A stretch of 33,034 nt of DNA from Fimousia sp036311565 (lineage in GTDB: Bacteria > Bacillota > Clostridia > Lachnospirales > Lachnospiraceae). Below, piece by piece: positions 1 through 6,297 of this stretch. The notes below the pieces were generated by a model, which searched no databases, was not told the origin of the DNA, and was given only the letters and a program-made list of their open reading frames with translations. Location of the stretch: assembly GCA_036311565.1 (NCBI GenBank), contig JAXJPR010000024.1, positions 1 through 33,034 of the forward strand. The letters are read 5' to 3'. The stretch's first letter is position 1. Every line of letters starts with the position of its first letter. The translations under genes and the position numbers were made by a program.

Positions 1-114
1 AAATGGGTTTCAAAAAATTTATTTCCATCGAAGAAAATAGGAAGATCAATCATTATTTCAAAAACTGAATTTGAAGAGTTTATAAAAGAAAAGGCAGGAG
101 AAGGAGTATATTAA
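1..114 (+). CDS. Excisionase-like protein, C-terminal end (cut by window start)
   Basis: An open frame runs from base 1 to a TAA at 112-114, one base before the integrase ATG. The 37 visible residues end in a basic stretch (FPSKKIGRSIIIS) followed by an acidic helix (KTEFEEFIKEK). This is the usual C-terminal half of a MerR-type winged-helix excisionase, where the wing (KIGRSIII) is followed by a helix. A small DNA-binding excisionase directly upstream of a tyrosine integrase is the standard order in Tn916-like and phage modules, and an AGGAG at its end serves as the integrase ribosome site. The family assignment is inferred from the fragment and its position; the N-terminus lies outside the window. 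Confidence 0.55.
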   Translation, partial: KWVSKNLFPSKKIGRSIIISKTEFEEFIKEKAGEGVY

Positions 115-115
115 T

Positions 116-1507
116 ATGGCATCAATAAGAGAAAGAAATGGGAAATACTGTCTTATATATTATTATAAAGACAATGATGGTAAGAAGCATCAGAAGTGGG
201 AAACATATGCTACTCAGGCTGAAGCTAAGAAGCGTAAAAAAGAGGTAGAGTATCAACAAGAATTGGGCGTCTTAGTTGTTCCACAGTGTAAAACAGTAAA
301 AGAACTTATGAAAGAATATATTGTATTGTATGGGAAAGAGCATTGGGGAGTTTCTAATTATACCAAAGTAGTTTCAATGATTAATAATTATATTATTCCT
401 ACAATTGGAGATCAAAAGCTTACAGAAATCAACACTAGATATTTGGAAAAGTTTTATCAAACGCTTTCAAAAATGCCAGGACGAAAAAATCCGATTTCAG
501 GAAAAGCAAAAGATTATGTTTCTCCTAGCACAGTAAGAGATGTTCATAAAATTTTACGATGTGCATTTCAACAAGCTGTAAAATGGGAGTTGATGGAAAA
601 GAATCCAGCTGCAAATGCTACACCTCCAAAATGGAAAAAAGAGAAAAGAAAAATATGGACTGCTGAAACAGTAATGTATGCGTTAGAAGTGTGTGAGGAT
701 GAAAGACTAAAATTAGCGATTAGCCTGGCATTTTCTTGTTCTTTACGAATGGGTGAATTGCTTGGTTTGACCTGGGATTGTGTTGATATATCTGAGGAGG
801 CTATTGAAGAAGAGAGAGCATTTATTTTTATAAATAAGGAAGCGATGCGTGTAGAAAAAGAAGCAATAGCAGAATTGAATGGAAAAGGTATATTGTTAAT
901 ATTTCCGGAAAAAAGCACATTGAATAAGACGGTTTTGGTATTGAAAAATCCGAAGACAGAAAGCAGTGTACGAAAAATATTTTTACCTACAACAGTTGCT
1001 AATCAGTTAGTAGAATGGAAGAAAAAGCAAGATGAAACAAAGGAAGTGTTAGGGGATGCATATGAAGATTATAATTTAGTCATGACAACATTGCTTGGAA
1101 TGCCTGTAAGTGATGGTTCAATACGAAAATCATTTAATAAGTTAATAGAAGAACATAATCTTCCAAAAGTTGTTTTCCATAGTCTCAGACATACAAGTGT
1201 GACTTATAAATTGAAATTAAATGGTGGGGATATCAAAGCCGTTCAGGGAGATTCTGGTCATTCACAGATTAATATGGTAACAGATGTGTATTCTCATATT
1301 ATTGATGATGACAGAAGAAAAAATGCAACCATGTTCGAAAATGCATTCTATAAAAAGAAGAATTTAAATCCAACTTTAAAGAAGAATGATGCAGGTGAAA
1401 CATTATTAACTGTTCCGGAAGGAATTGATGCTGAGCTTCTTGCGAAAGTGCTTACTAATCCTGAGATGACAGCACTTCTTGCTTCGTTTGCAAAGGCAAT
1501 GAAATAG
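116..1507 (+). CDS. int: Tyrosine site-specific recombinase (integrase of an integrative element)
   Basis: 463-residue tyrosine recombinase of the Tn916/ICE type. Residues 1-50 form a basic arm-type DNA-binding domain (RERNGKYCLIYYYKD), about 60-165 a SAM-like core-binding domain, and 180-410 the catalytic domain. The full catalytic set is visible: R211 (SLRMGELLGL), K280, H355 and R358 (HSLRHT), H382 (GHSQ) and nucleophile Y392 (VYSH), so the enzyme looks active. Residues 412-463 form a C-terminal tail beyond the usual end of Tn916 Int (about 405 residues). The ATG follows GGAGAAGGAG at good spacing and lies 1 base after the excisionase stop, so the two are one operon. The last 21 coding bases belong to the repeat that recurs at 9717, and those bases also hold a promoter -35. 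Recombination would need an attachment site; the non-coding block just downstream is the obvious candidate. Confidence 0.95.
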   Translation: MASIRERNGKYCLIYYYKDNDGKKHQKWETYATQAEAKKRKKEVEYQQELGVLVVPQCKTVKELMKEYIVLYGKEHWGVSNYTKVVSMINNYIIPTIGDQKLTEINTRYLEKFYQTLSKMPGRKNPISGKAKDYVSPSTVRDVHKILRCAFQQAVKWELMEKNPAANATPPKWKKEKRKIWTAETVMYALEVCEDERLKLAISLAFSCSLRMGELLGLTWDCVDISEEAIEEERAFIFINKEAMRVEKEAIAELNGKGILLIFPEKSTLNKTVLVLKNPKTESSVRKIFLPTTVANQLVEWKKKQDETKEVLGDAYEDYNLVMTTLLGMPVSDGSIRKSFNKLIEEHNLPKVVFHSLRHTSVTYKLKLNGGDIKAVQGDSGHSQINMVTDVYSHIIDDDRRKNATMFENAFYKKKNLNPTLKKNDAGETLLTVPEGIDAELLAKVLTNPEMTALLASFAKAMK

Positions 1508-1681
1508 TAGTATAATATAAAAAGATTTAGTTCAACTGAATATGGTCTTAACATTTCTAGTACAAATTAGAGATGGTGGCCGATTATTTTTTTTAAGTAA
1601 ACTTGGTGTGGAACTCTGATATTAGCAACGGTTAATAATTTGCTAATGAAAAAGGTTGACTCGTGTTTACAAAAGCTTACA
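1487..1681 (+). repeat. Direct repeat, left copy (integrase 3' end plus non-coding block)
   Basis: This segment recurs at 9717-9913 in the same orientation. Bases 1487-1590 match 9717-9820 without a mismatch (104 bases). The rest differs by about eight substitutions and a 2-base length change in a T-run. Upstream of 1481 the integrase coding sequence does not match the second copy. The conserved part is therefore mainly non-coding DNA after the stop codon. Both copies keep a perfect inverted repeat, ATTAGCA (1621-1627) with TGCTAAT (1641-1647). The copies sit 8.23 kb apart and enclose the lipid/two-component/peptidase block. Likely readings are attachment-site arms or a duplicated element end. 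Confidence 0.9.
1488..1516 (+). promoter_or_regulatory. Sigma-A-type promoter inside the integrase 3' end
   Basis: TTGCAA (1488-1493), 17 bases, TATAAT (1511-1516). The -35 lies in the last integrase codons and the -10 just after the stop. It is fully conserved in the second copy (9718-9746) and sits exactly where the identity between the copies begins. Predicted transcription start is near 1523, with no long reading frame after it. Confidence 0.6.
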
Positions 1682-1733
1682 GTACCTGGAAAAGTTCCTA
1701 AGCTGTAGTTCTGGGTTGATTCCCGGTGGGAAC
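1523..1733 (+). ncRNA. Candidate structured RNA with tRNA-like 3' module, copy 1
   Basis: This is the predicted product of the promoter at 1488-1516. It holds the ATTAGCA/TGCTAAT hairpin (1621-1647). It ends in a fold like a tRNA acceptor stem plus T-arm: GTTCCTA (1694-1700) pairs with TGGGAAC (1727-1733) over 7 bp. A 10-nt linker follows, then a 5-bp arm CTGGG/CCCGG (1711-1715, 1722-1726) with a 6-nt loop TTGATT. The copy at 9753-10051 makes the same fold with different bases in both stems. No T-run follows here. The alternative is that this is DNA of an attachment site with a decayed tRNA 3' end. RNA status is an inference. Confidence 0.35.
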
Positions 1734-1822
1734 GTTGATAAGGTGCATATAGAAAGTACATATTCATAATTCTTAAGATTTGATTTGTTGTCATTATATT
1801 TTTAAGTGATAAAATTAAATAA

Positions 1823-2014
1823 ACAAATAAGCAATGTAGAGATGGTTTACATTGGACACCTAAAAAACAAAAGATAGCCGCTTTATCAGGTATGGGTAAA
1901 GGAGCTGTCTTGCTCGGAAACGAAGAAGGATTAGTACCAAATACTTCTGCAGTAGCTTATCATTGTGAAAAATGTAAAGTTGTAATGATTCCATATGGTG
2001 AGGAAAATAAATAA
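1823..2014 (+). pseudogene. 5'-truncated zinc-ribbon domain protein (DUF6487-like)
   Basis: An open frame without a start codon follows a stop at 1820-1822 and ends at TAA 2012-2014. The 63 residues include CRDGLHWTPKKQK, then ALSGMGKGAVLLGNEEG, and end with YHCEKCKVVMIPY. This is the C-terminal part of the small bacterial zinc-ribbon family I know as DUF6487 (PF20097). That family normally begins with a first CPxC knuckle and a short 'G-D-G-L-x-W' strand. The first knuckle is missing, and the DNA before it (1734-1822) is AT-rich and non-coding. The gene was apparently cut when the repeat block to its left was placed here. Its stop overlaps the ATG of the lipoprotein (TAATG), showing it once headed that operon. 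Confidence 0.6.
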
Positions 2015-2655
2015 TGCAATATAAAAAAATAAGGATAATATTTTTAGTACTACTTTTGAATATATTATTAATTGGATGTTCTAAAGAAAACATGGAAAAT
2101 TATAATGAAGTTAATTTTGAAGGAAAAGAATATGAAGCATTAAAATATCCGGCAAATGAATTTCATTATGATTATAATGGAAACAGTCATGATAATTTTG
2201 AAGAACCGGATGGCAGATATTCTATTGATAGTCCACAGTGGAATATGATTTGGAATGCGGGGGATTTATATTGTGCTGCAGATCGTGTAGAGGAAGCTGA
2301 AAACTATTACTCTAATGAGGATAATTATGACTGGTATATAGTTATTGATACAGAGGATGATGAACTGTATTATCCAATAGATGTGAATGCTGATGAATTG
2401 GAGAGTATTTATAAGCTAGAAGAAATGGAAAGAAAGATTTCCTTGTTTTGGGAAGAATTTGAAGCCCAGGGAAGCTTAATAAAAATAAGTAAAGATGGGA
2501 TTGTACGAGGAACTATTTCTATCGTAAAGTATGATGACTGCTGGTATTGGAAGAGTGAAGTTATTGACGAAAGCAGAGAAAAAGATGGAAACTGGCCAGA
2601 ATATGTGCAGCTATTGCCAAAAACTCTTGATAAAAAAATAAAGGAAGTTGAATAA
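2014..2655 (+). CDS. Lipoprotein of unknown function
   Basis: 213 residues with a classic lipoprotein signal: basic start (MQYKKIR), hydrophobic core, and lipobox LIGC with the lipidated Cys at 22. The mature part is strongly acidic and rich in Tyr, Asn and Trp, with no motif I recognise. It would be anchored on the outer face of the membrane. The ATG overlaps the stop of the truncated zinc-ribbon frame (TAATG), with GGTGAGG about nine bases upstream. Translational coupling to the broken gene is therefore likely, and expression may now depend on transcription entering from the repeat block. The acetyltransferase follows within a few bases. The signal peptide is clear; the function is unknown. 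Confidence 0.85.
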   Translation: MQYKKIRIIFLVLLLNILLIGCSKENMENYNEVNFEGKEYEALKYPANEFHYDYNGNSHDNFEEPDGRYSIDSPQWNMIWNAGDLYCAADRVEEAENYYSNEDNYDWYIVIDTEDDELYYPIDVNADELESIYKLEEMERKISLFWEEFEAQGSLIKISKDGIVRGTISIVKYDDCWYWKSEVIDESREKDGNWPEYVQLLPKTLDKKIKEVE

Positions 2656-2659
2656 AAGA

Positions 2660-3211
2660 ATGAAGAATAAAAACATTACACTTTCAAAATTAAAGGATGA
2701 TGATCGTGAACAGTTTATTTTAGATAATCAGTGGGCATTTAAATATGGCGCTACGATGGAATTTGGTGAACGTGATAATCATCTGGATAGTGACGGAGAA
2801 ATAATTTCCAGAAAGACGATAGAAAATTGTATTGATGATGAAAAAAGTGAAACATATCGTATTATGGCAGATGAGAAAAAAGTAGGCGGAATTATTGTAA
2901 AGATAGATAAAGAGACTAATTGTAATGAACTTGAAATTTTGTTTACACTGCCTGGTGAGCACAGTAAAGGGATAGGTTTTGCTGCGTGGCAGGCAGTGGA
3001 AGAACTATATCCGGAAACAGTAGTTTGGGAAACATGTACACCTTATTTTGAAAAACGTAATATTCATTTTTATGTGAATAAATGCGGTTTTCAGATTGAT
3101 CAATTTTGGTGTCAGTATTTCGAACCGGAGAATGAAATGCAAAATGATGCAGAGCATTCTCCGGACGAAGGACCAGATGAAATGTTTCATTTCAAAAAAG
3201 TAATGAAATAA
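2660..3211 (+). CDS. GNAT-family N-acetyltransferase
   Basis: 183 residues from the ATG at 2660. A longer frame opens at a TTG at 2648, but that codon directly abuts AAGGAAG, whereas the ATG has the same site 12 bases upstream. The acetyl-CoA motif is visible as a beta strand and loop, LEILFTLPGEHSKGIG, followed by a helix (FAAWQAVEELYP). A second part, FEKRNIHFYVNKCGFQ, is the usual GNAT motif B. The substrate cannot be told; such small stand-alone GNATs modify antibiotics, peptides or metabolites. The acidic C-terminal segment (EPENEMQNDAEH) is unusual. The stop codon abuts the stop of the convergent gene on the minus strand with no base between and no terminator. Confidence 0.85.
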   Translation: MKNKNITLSKLKDDDREQFILDNQWAFKYGATMEFGERDNHLDSDGEIISRKTIENCIDDEKSETYRIMADEKKVGGIIVKIDKETNCNELEILFTLPGEHSKGIGFAAWQAVEELYPETVVWETCTPYFEKRNIHFYVNKCGFQIDQFWCQYFEPENEMQNDAEHSPDEGPDEMFHFKKVMK

Positions 3212-3412
3212 TTAGATTGAGTCATCGGATTCTTTTTCATAACGAAGTATCGCCCAGAAGAAGATACCATAACCAACAAAAGACACAAGAATACCAATAG
3301 ACCTAAACTGATTGGGATCATTGGTTGCATAGATTATTCCACCCCATGACAGGATGATGCTCAGCGTAAAAATAACCGCAGTACAGATTTTATGAAAAGT
3401 ATCTTGCTTCAT
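3212..3412 (-). CDS. Small membrane protein, last gene of phospholipid operon
   Basis: 66 residues from the ATG at 3412, chosen because AAAGGAG lies eight bases upstream; an in-frame start further out (3451) has no such site. Two membrane helices are visible: KICTAVIFTLSIILSWGGII and SIGILVSFVGYGIFFWAIL. A charged tail (RYEKESDDSI) follows. No family is recognised. The start lies 23 bases inside the end of psd in another frame, so the two are probably translationally coupled. The position suggests a role with the lipid enzymes, but this is context only. Its stop touches the stop of the convergent acetyltransferase. Confidence 0.7.
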   Translation of the reverse strand: MKQDTFHKICTAVIFTLSIILSWGGIIYATNDPNQFRSIGILVSFVGYGIFFWAILRYEKESDDSI

Positions 3413-4241
3413 ACGATTTGCTCCTTTCCGATGTACCAATCCATTCGCCATACTTCACCTGTATTTCCTCGACCTGAGAAAGTTTGTATAGCAGTTCTGG
3501 TCTGAGCTGCATTTGCTCTTTCTCGAACAGTAGGATGATGGTAGACCCGGCAAGTTCAAAATGTCCCTTTTCCATGCCTTTGGAAAAGCGCGAATTTTCT
3601 TTTTCGTTGAAGATGCCGCCGACTACCAGTGCACCAATTTCACATTGCACAACCGGTCCAAAGTGCTCTGTTGTCAGTAAACACCAGCTTCTTTTGTTCA
3701 GTACGAACACAGGATATGTTTCGTAAGCAATGGGCTGAACACTATGAAGAACACCGGGAATAAAGTGGTTTTCACCTTGGTAGCCGTCGTCGATGTAGTA
3801 ATAGTGATGGTAATCTGATACACATAACCGAAAAATCAGGCAGATGCCGCCTAGATAGTTTTTTGCAAGTTCTGTGTCCTGCAAGAAGTCGCTGACGCAA
3901 TAATGAGAGTTTTTGATGGAAAAGCAGCTTTTTTCATCAATAGGAAAGGCACTCAACCAGCCATCACAGGGACTGATCAGGTGTGAAGGCATGTTATCGA
4001 ATGACAGAGCCGTTTTCTTTCGTCTAAAAAAATCTCTAAATGAATCAAATAATTTTAAATCATCTTTAGTCATAGGAATATTGTTATATTTGACATACAG
4101 GTAAATGACAGGTTTTGAAAGTGGTGAACATAAAAAGCGAACGATTAAATGATCAAGGTGAAACTTCATTATAATTTTTAATAAAAAACGTCCTACTGCA
4201 CTTTTGTATAAAAACCGAACCATTAAGGAAGAATCTTTCAT
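3390..4241 (-). CDS. psd: Phosphatidylserine decarboxylase
   Basis: 283 residues. The enzyme removes CO2 from phosphatidylserine to give phosphatidylethanolamine at the membrane, using a pyruvoyl group made by self-cleavage. The catalytic set of the family is visible: D93 in ISPCDGWL, His145/146 in SDYHHYYY, and the cleavage site at S233. That site reads AGST here, where most members have LGST; the Gly-Ser-Thr core is kept, so processing should still work. EIGALVVGGI upstream is the expected conserved strand. Length is normal for the single-chain precursor. The ATG overlaps the pssA stop (ATGA), and pssA makes its substrate. The gene lies in the order TVP38-like, pssA, psd, small membrane protein. 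Confidence 0.93.
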   Translation of the reverse strand: MKDSSLMVRFLYKSAVGRFLLKIIMKFHLDHLIVRFLCSPLSKPVIYLYVKYNNIPMTKDDLKLFDSFRDFFRRKKTALSFDNMPSHLISPCDGWLSAFPIDEKSCFSIKNSHYCVSDFLQDTELAKNYLGGICLIFRLCVSDYHHYYYIDDGYQGENHFIPGVLHSVQPIAYETYPVFVLNKRSWCLLTTEHFGPVVQCEIGALVVGGIFNEKENSRFSKGMEKGHFELAGSTIILLFEKEQMQLRPELLYKLSQVEEIQVKYGEWIGTSERSKSYEARYFS

Positions 4242-4858
4242 AATATAACTCCAATCATAATTATTGCCAGTGTAATTGTGCCAAATACCAATATTGCAGC
4301 TTTACCAGCAGCTTTTGGTTTTTTTAATTGAAAAGGCGATATAAAAGCGATAGCTGTAAAAATAAGCAGCCAAGGTGTTACTTTACCGATTGATAGATCC
4401 AGTATCATCGAAAGTCCAATGAAAAATGGAAATAATAAAGCAGCCAAAGTAACTGGTAATCCTAAATAAATTTCACGGCTTCCACTTTCTTTTTCCTGAC
4501 GATTTTCTTCGTCTACGTTAAACCAGGCGAGACGAATTAAAGCGCATAAAAGATAAGCACAGGAAATTATAATATGTAAAATAGTTCTGTCAGAACAGTA
4601 ATATCCAATTAAAGAAGGAAGAACACCAAAACAGATCAAATCGCTAAGGGAGTCAATTTGTACGCCAAATCTTTTTTCATTCTTTGTACGTTTCATAGTC
4701 GAAGCAACTTTCCCGTCAAACATATCACAAAATCCTGCAACCAATAATGCTATTAACGAAGCTTTTAAGTTATCACTCCAAATATATGTGATACCTAAAA
4801 ATCCAAAAAATGTTCCTATATATGTCAATATGACTGTGTAATTATAAAATCCAATCAT
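4238..4858 (-). CDS. pssA: CDP-alcohol phosphatidyltransferase, probable phosphatidylserine synthase
   Basis: 206 residues from the ATG at 4858, which has AGGAGG seven bases upstream; a longer frame to 4891 lacks a site. The product is an integral membrane enzyme with about six helices. The family signature DG-x2-A-R...G-x3-D-x3-D appears as CDMFDGKVAS, then FGVQIDSLSD. All the metal-binding Asp residues are present, but the Arg after DGKVA is Ser. The following segment (FGVLPSLIGYY) is typical of PssA-type proteins. Pairing with psd, with overlapping stop and start codons, points to serine as the alcohol: CDP-diacylglycerol plus L-serine gives phosphatidylserine, then phosphatidylethanolamine. 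The Arg-to-Ser change could alter activity or specificity. Confidence 0.88.
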   Translation of the reverse strand: MIGFYNYTVILTYIGTFFGFLGITYIWSDNLKASLIALLVAGFCDMFDGKVASTMKRTKNEKRFGVQIDSLSDLICFGVLPSLIGYYCSDRTILHIIISCAYLLCALIRLAWFNVDEENRQEKESGSREIYLGLPVTLAALLFPFFIGLSMILDLSIGKVTPWLLIFTAIAFISPFQLKKPKAAGKAAILVFGTITLAIIMIGVIL

Positions 4859-4874
4859 AGTGTACCTCCTGTAG

Positions 4875-5453
4875 TTAAATAAAATAGGCAAAAAAGATGC
4901 TGTAAAATAAAATGCACCAAGGTTTCGCAGTAATAATTATAGTGATGAATTTTTTTGAAGACATGTTCATAAGTCCGGAAAAGTAGCAAAGAAAATTGTC
5001 CGGAGCCATGGGAAGCAAAATGGCAAGAAAAAGTAATTTCGGATAACTTTTACTCGTATTGATTTTCTCAATATAGGATTCATATTTTTGCATGGAAAGC
5101 ATTTTCGTAACAAATTGGATACCAAAATATTTCGCTAAGAAGTATGCAATAATAGAACCGGCACAGATTCCAATATAGTTTGTCCAAAATCCACCTGCCG
5201 CGCCAAATAAAGCAGCACCGGCAATACACCCGGTAAAACTTGGGCAAATTGGAAGAATTGCTAATAATAACTGGATAAGAGTCAGAATAAGCGGTGCCAA
5301 TATTCCGTAAGATGAAATGTAATTTCGAAGAGTATCTATAGAATGAAAATGCCTGCCAATCCAACCTTTTAATAGAACGTAAGCAGCTATACTTAAAAGG
5401 AGTGTTAAAGAGAATATAATTAAAGTTTTCAAAATGGTTTCTTTTGATTTCAT
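4875..5453 (-). CDS. TVP38/TMEM64 (VTT-domain) membrane protein
   Basis: 192 residues, membrane-embedded throughout. The VTT/SNARE-associated domain core is visible: ILPICPSFTGCIAGAALFGA, then the Gly-rich FWTNYIGICAGSIIAYFLAKYFG, and the late LPMAPDNFLCYFSGLMNMS segment. DedA/VTT proteins are linked to lipid flipping (undecaprenyl phosphate or phospholipid scrambling), which fits its place as first gene of a phosphatidylethanolamine operon. The start at 5453 has AGGAGG six bases upstream, and the gene is 16 bases from pssA. The minus-strand promoter region upstream has only a weak -35 and lies next to the tandem CTTCAT motifs at 5510-5545, so activation by the adjacent response regulator is likely. 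Confidence 0.87.
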   Translation of the reverse strand: MKSKETILKTLIIFSLTLLLSIAAYVLLKGWIGRHFHSIDTLRNYISSYGILAPLILTLIQLLLAILPICPSFTGCIAGAALFGAAGGFWTNYIGICAGSIIAYFLAKYFGIQFVTKMLSMQKYESYIEKINTSKSYPKLLFLAILLPMAPDNFLCYFSGLMNMSSKKFITIIITAKPWCILFYSIFFAYFI

Positions 5454-5509
5454 AAAGAGCCTCCTGATTTCATCATAATTAATATATATAAGAAAAATAA
5501 AATTCTACT

Positions 5510-5545
5510 ATGAATGAATATGAAGAAATATGAAGATTGGATGAA
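5510..5545. promoter_or_regulatory. Tandem ATGAA motifs, likely response-regulator operator
   Basis: On the plus strand ATGAA(T/G) starts at 5510, 5520, 5530 and 5541, a spacing of 10, 10 and 11 bases, so all copies face one side of the helix. On the minus strand this reads as repeats of CTTCATATTT. OmpR/PhoB-type regulators bind such direct repeats. The array lies between the divergent lipid operon and the regulator gene. A closely similar array stands upstream of the peptidase operon (9637-9660). Confidence 0.6.
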
Positions 5546-5551
5546 TATATC

Positions 5552-5579
5552 TTGAGCTAATTTTTAATGAAGATATAAT
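5552..5579 (+). promoter_or_regulatory. Promoter of the two-component system
   Basis: TTGAGC (5552-5557), 16 bases, TATAAT (5574-5579). The -10 overlaps the first in-frame ATG (5578), which would therefore lie upstream of the transcript start near 5586. This decides for the later TTG start of the regulator. The tandem ATGAA array ends just before the -35, a position fit for autoregulation. Confidence 0.65.
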
Positions 5580-5601
5580 GGAAAAAAAGGAGGTGCATTT
5601 C

Positions 5602-6297
5602 TTGGAAGATAAAAGAATACTTTTTGCAGACGATGATTCGGAAATAAGAGAGGCTCTTCGTTTATTGCTGACCTGTGAAGGGTATGAAACGGTAGAAGCT
5701 TCCAACGGGAAGGAAGTACTTGAAAAGATGGATCATACCATCGATTTAGTGATACTGGATGTGATGATGCCGGAAATGAATGGATATACTGTGTGTGCAG
5801 AATTACGAAAACGATATACAGTTCCGATATTATTTTTAACAGCGAAATCGCTGGATTCAGATAAGACAATGGGATTTTCTGCCGGAGGAGATGATTATTT
5901 AGTAAAACCTTTTTCTTATAATGAACTGATAAATCGTGTAAAGGCAATTTTACGAAGATATTATGTGTATGGAGCAAAATTGTCTGAGCCTAGTCCAATT
6001 ATTTATTGTTGTGGAAATATCGAAATAGATACCAGTCGCTGTCAGGTGAAGAAAGAAGGAAAAGAAATTATATTTACAGATATTGAATATCGAATATTAG
6101 TATTGCTTGCTTCACATAAACAAAGAATTTATTCAGCACAAATGATCTATGAACTTATATGGAATGAACCATTTACTTATTCATCAAATAATACTGTTAC
6201 AGTTCATATTCGAAATATACGACGCAAACTAGGAGATGATCCGCAAAATTGTCAGACGATACGAACTGTATGGGGAAAGGGGTATCGTATTGAATAA
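5602..6297 (+). CDS. OmpR/PhoB-family response regulator
   Basis: 231 residues. The receiver domain (about 1-115) has the acidic pocket D10-D12 (FADDDSE), phospho-acceptor D53 (VILDVMMPE), the Thr of LFLTAKS and the Lys of LVKPFS. The winged-helix DNA-binding domain (about 130-231) shows FTDIEYRILVLLA and the recognition end VTVHIRNIRRKLG...VWGKGYRIE. The start chosen is TTG 5602, with AAGGAGG eight bases upstream; the ATG at 5578 lies inside the -10 box. It is co-transcribed with the sensor kinase (8-base overlap). By layout it resembles VanR/BceR-type regulators that respond to cell-envelope damage. Phased repeats upstream of its own operon, the lipid operon and the peptidase operon are the probable targets (inferred). 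Confidence 0.93.
   Translation: MEDKRILFADDDSEIREALRLLLTCEGYETVEASNGKEVLEKMDHTIDLVILDVMMPEMNGYTVCAELRKRYTVPILFLTAKSLDSDKTMGFSAGGDDYLVKPFSYNELINRVKAILRRYYVYGAKLSEPSPIIYCCGNIEIDTSRCQVKKEGKEIIFTDIEYRILVLLASHKQRIYSAQMIYELIWNEPFTYSSNNTVTVHIRNIRRKLGDDPQNCQTIRTVWGKGYRIE

Noticed and set aside
1523..1733. Group I or group II intron behind the integrase
   Set aside because: No reverse transcriptase or homing nuclease, and no recognisable P7 or domain V core.
1567..1794. A 75-residue minus-strand reading frame over the non-coding block
   Set aside because: No ribosome site, and the matching region of the second copy does not keep the frame (2-base length change and 80 extra bases).
2720..2962. Hydrophobic minus-strand frame opposite the acetyltransferase
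   Set aside because: Shadow frame of a well-supported gene; no start context.
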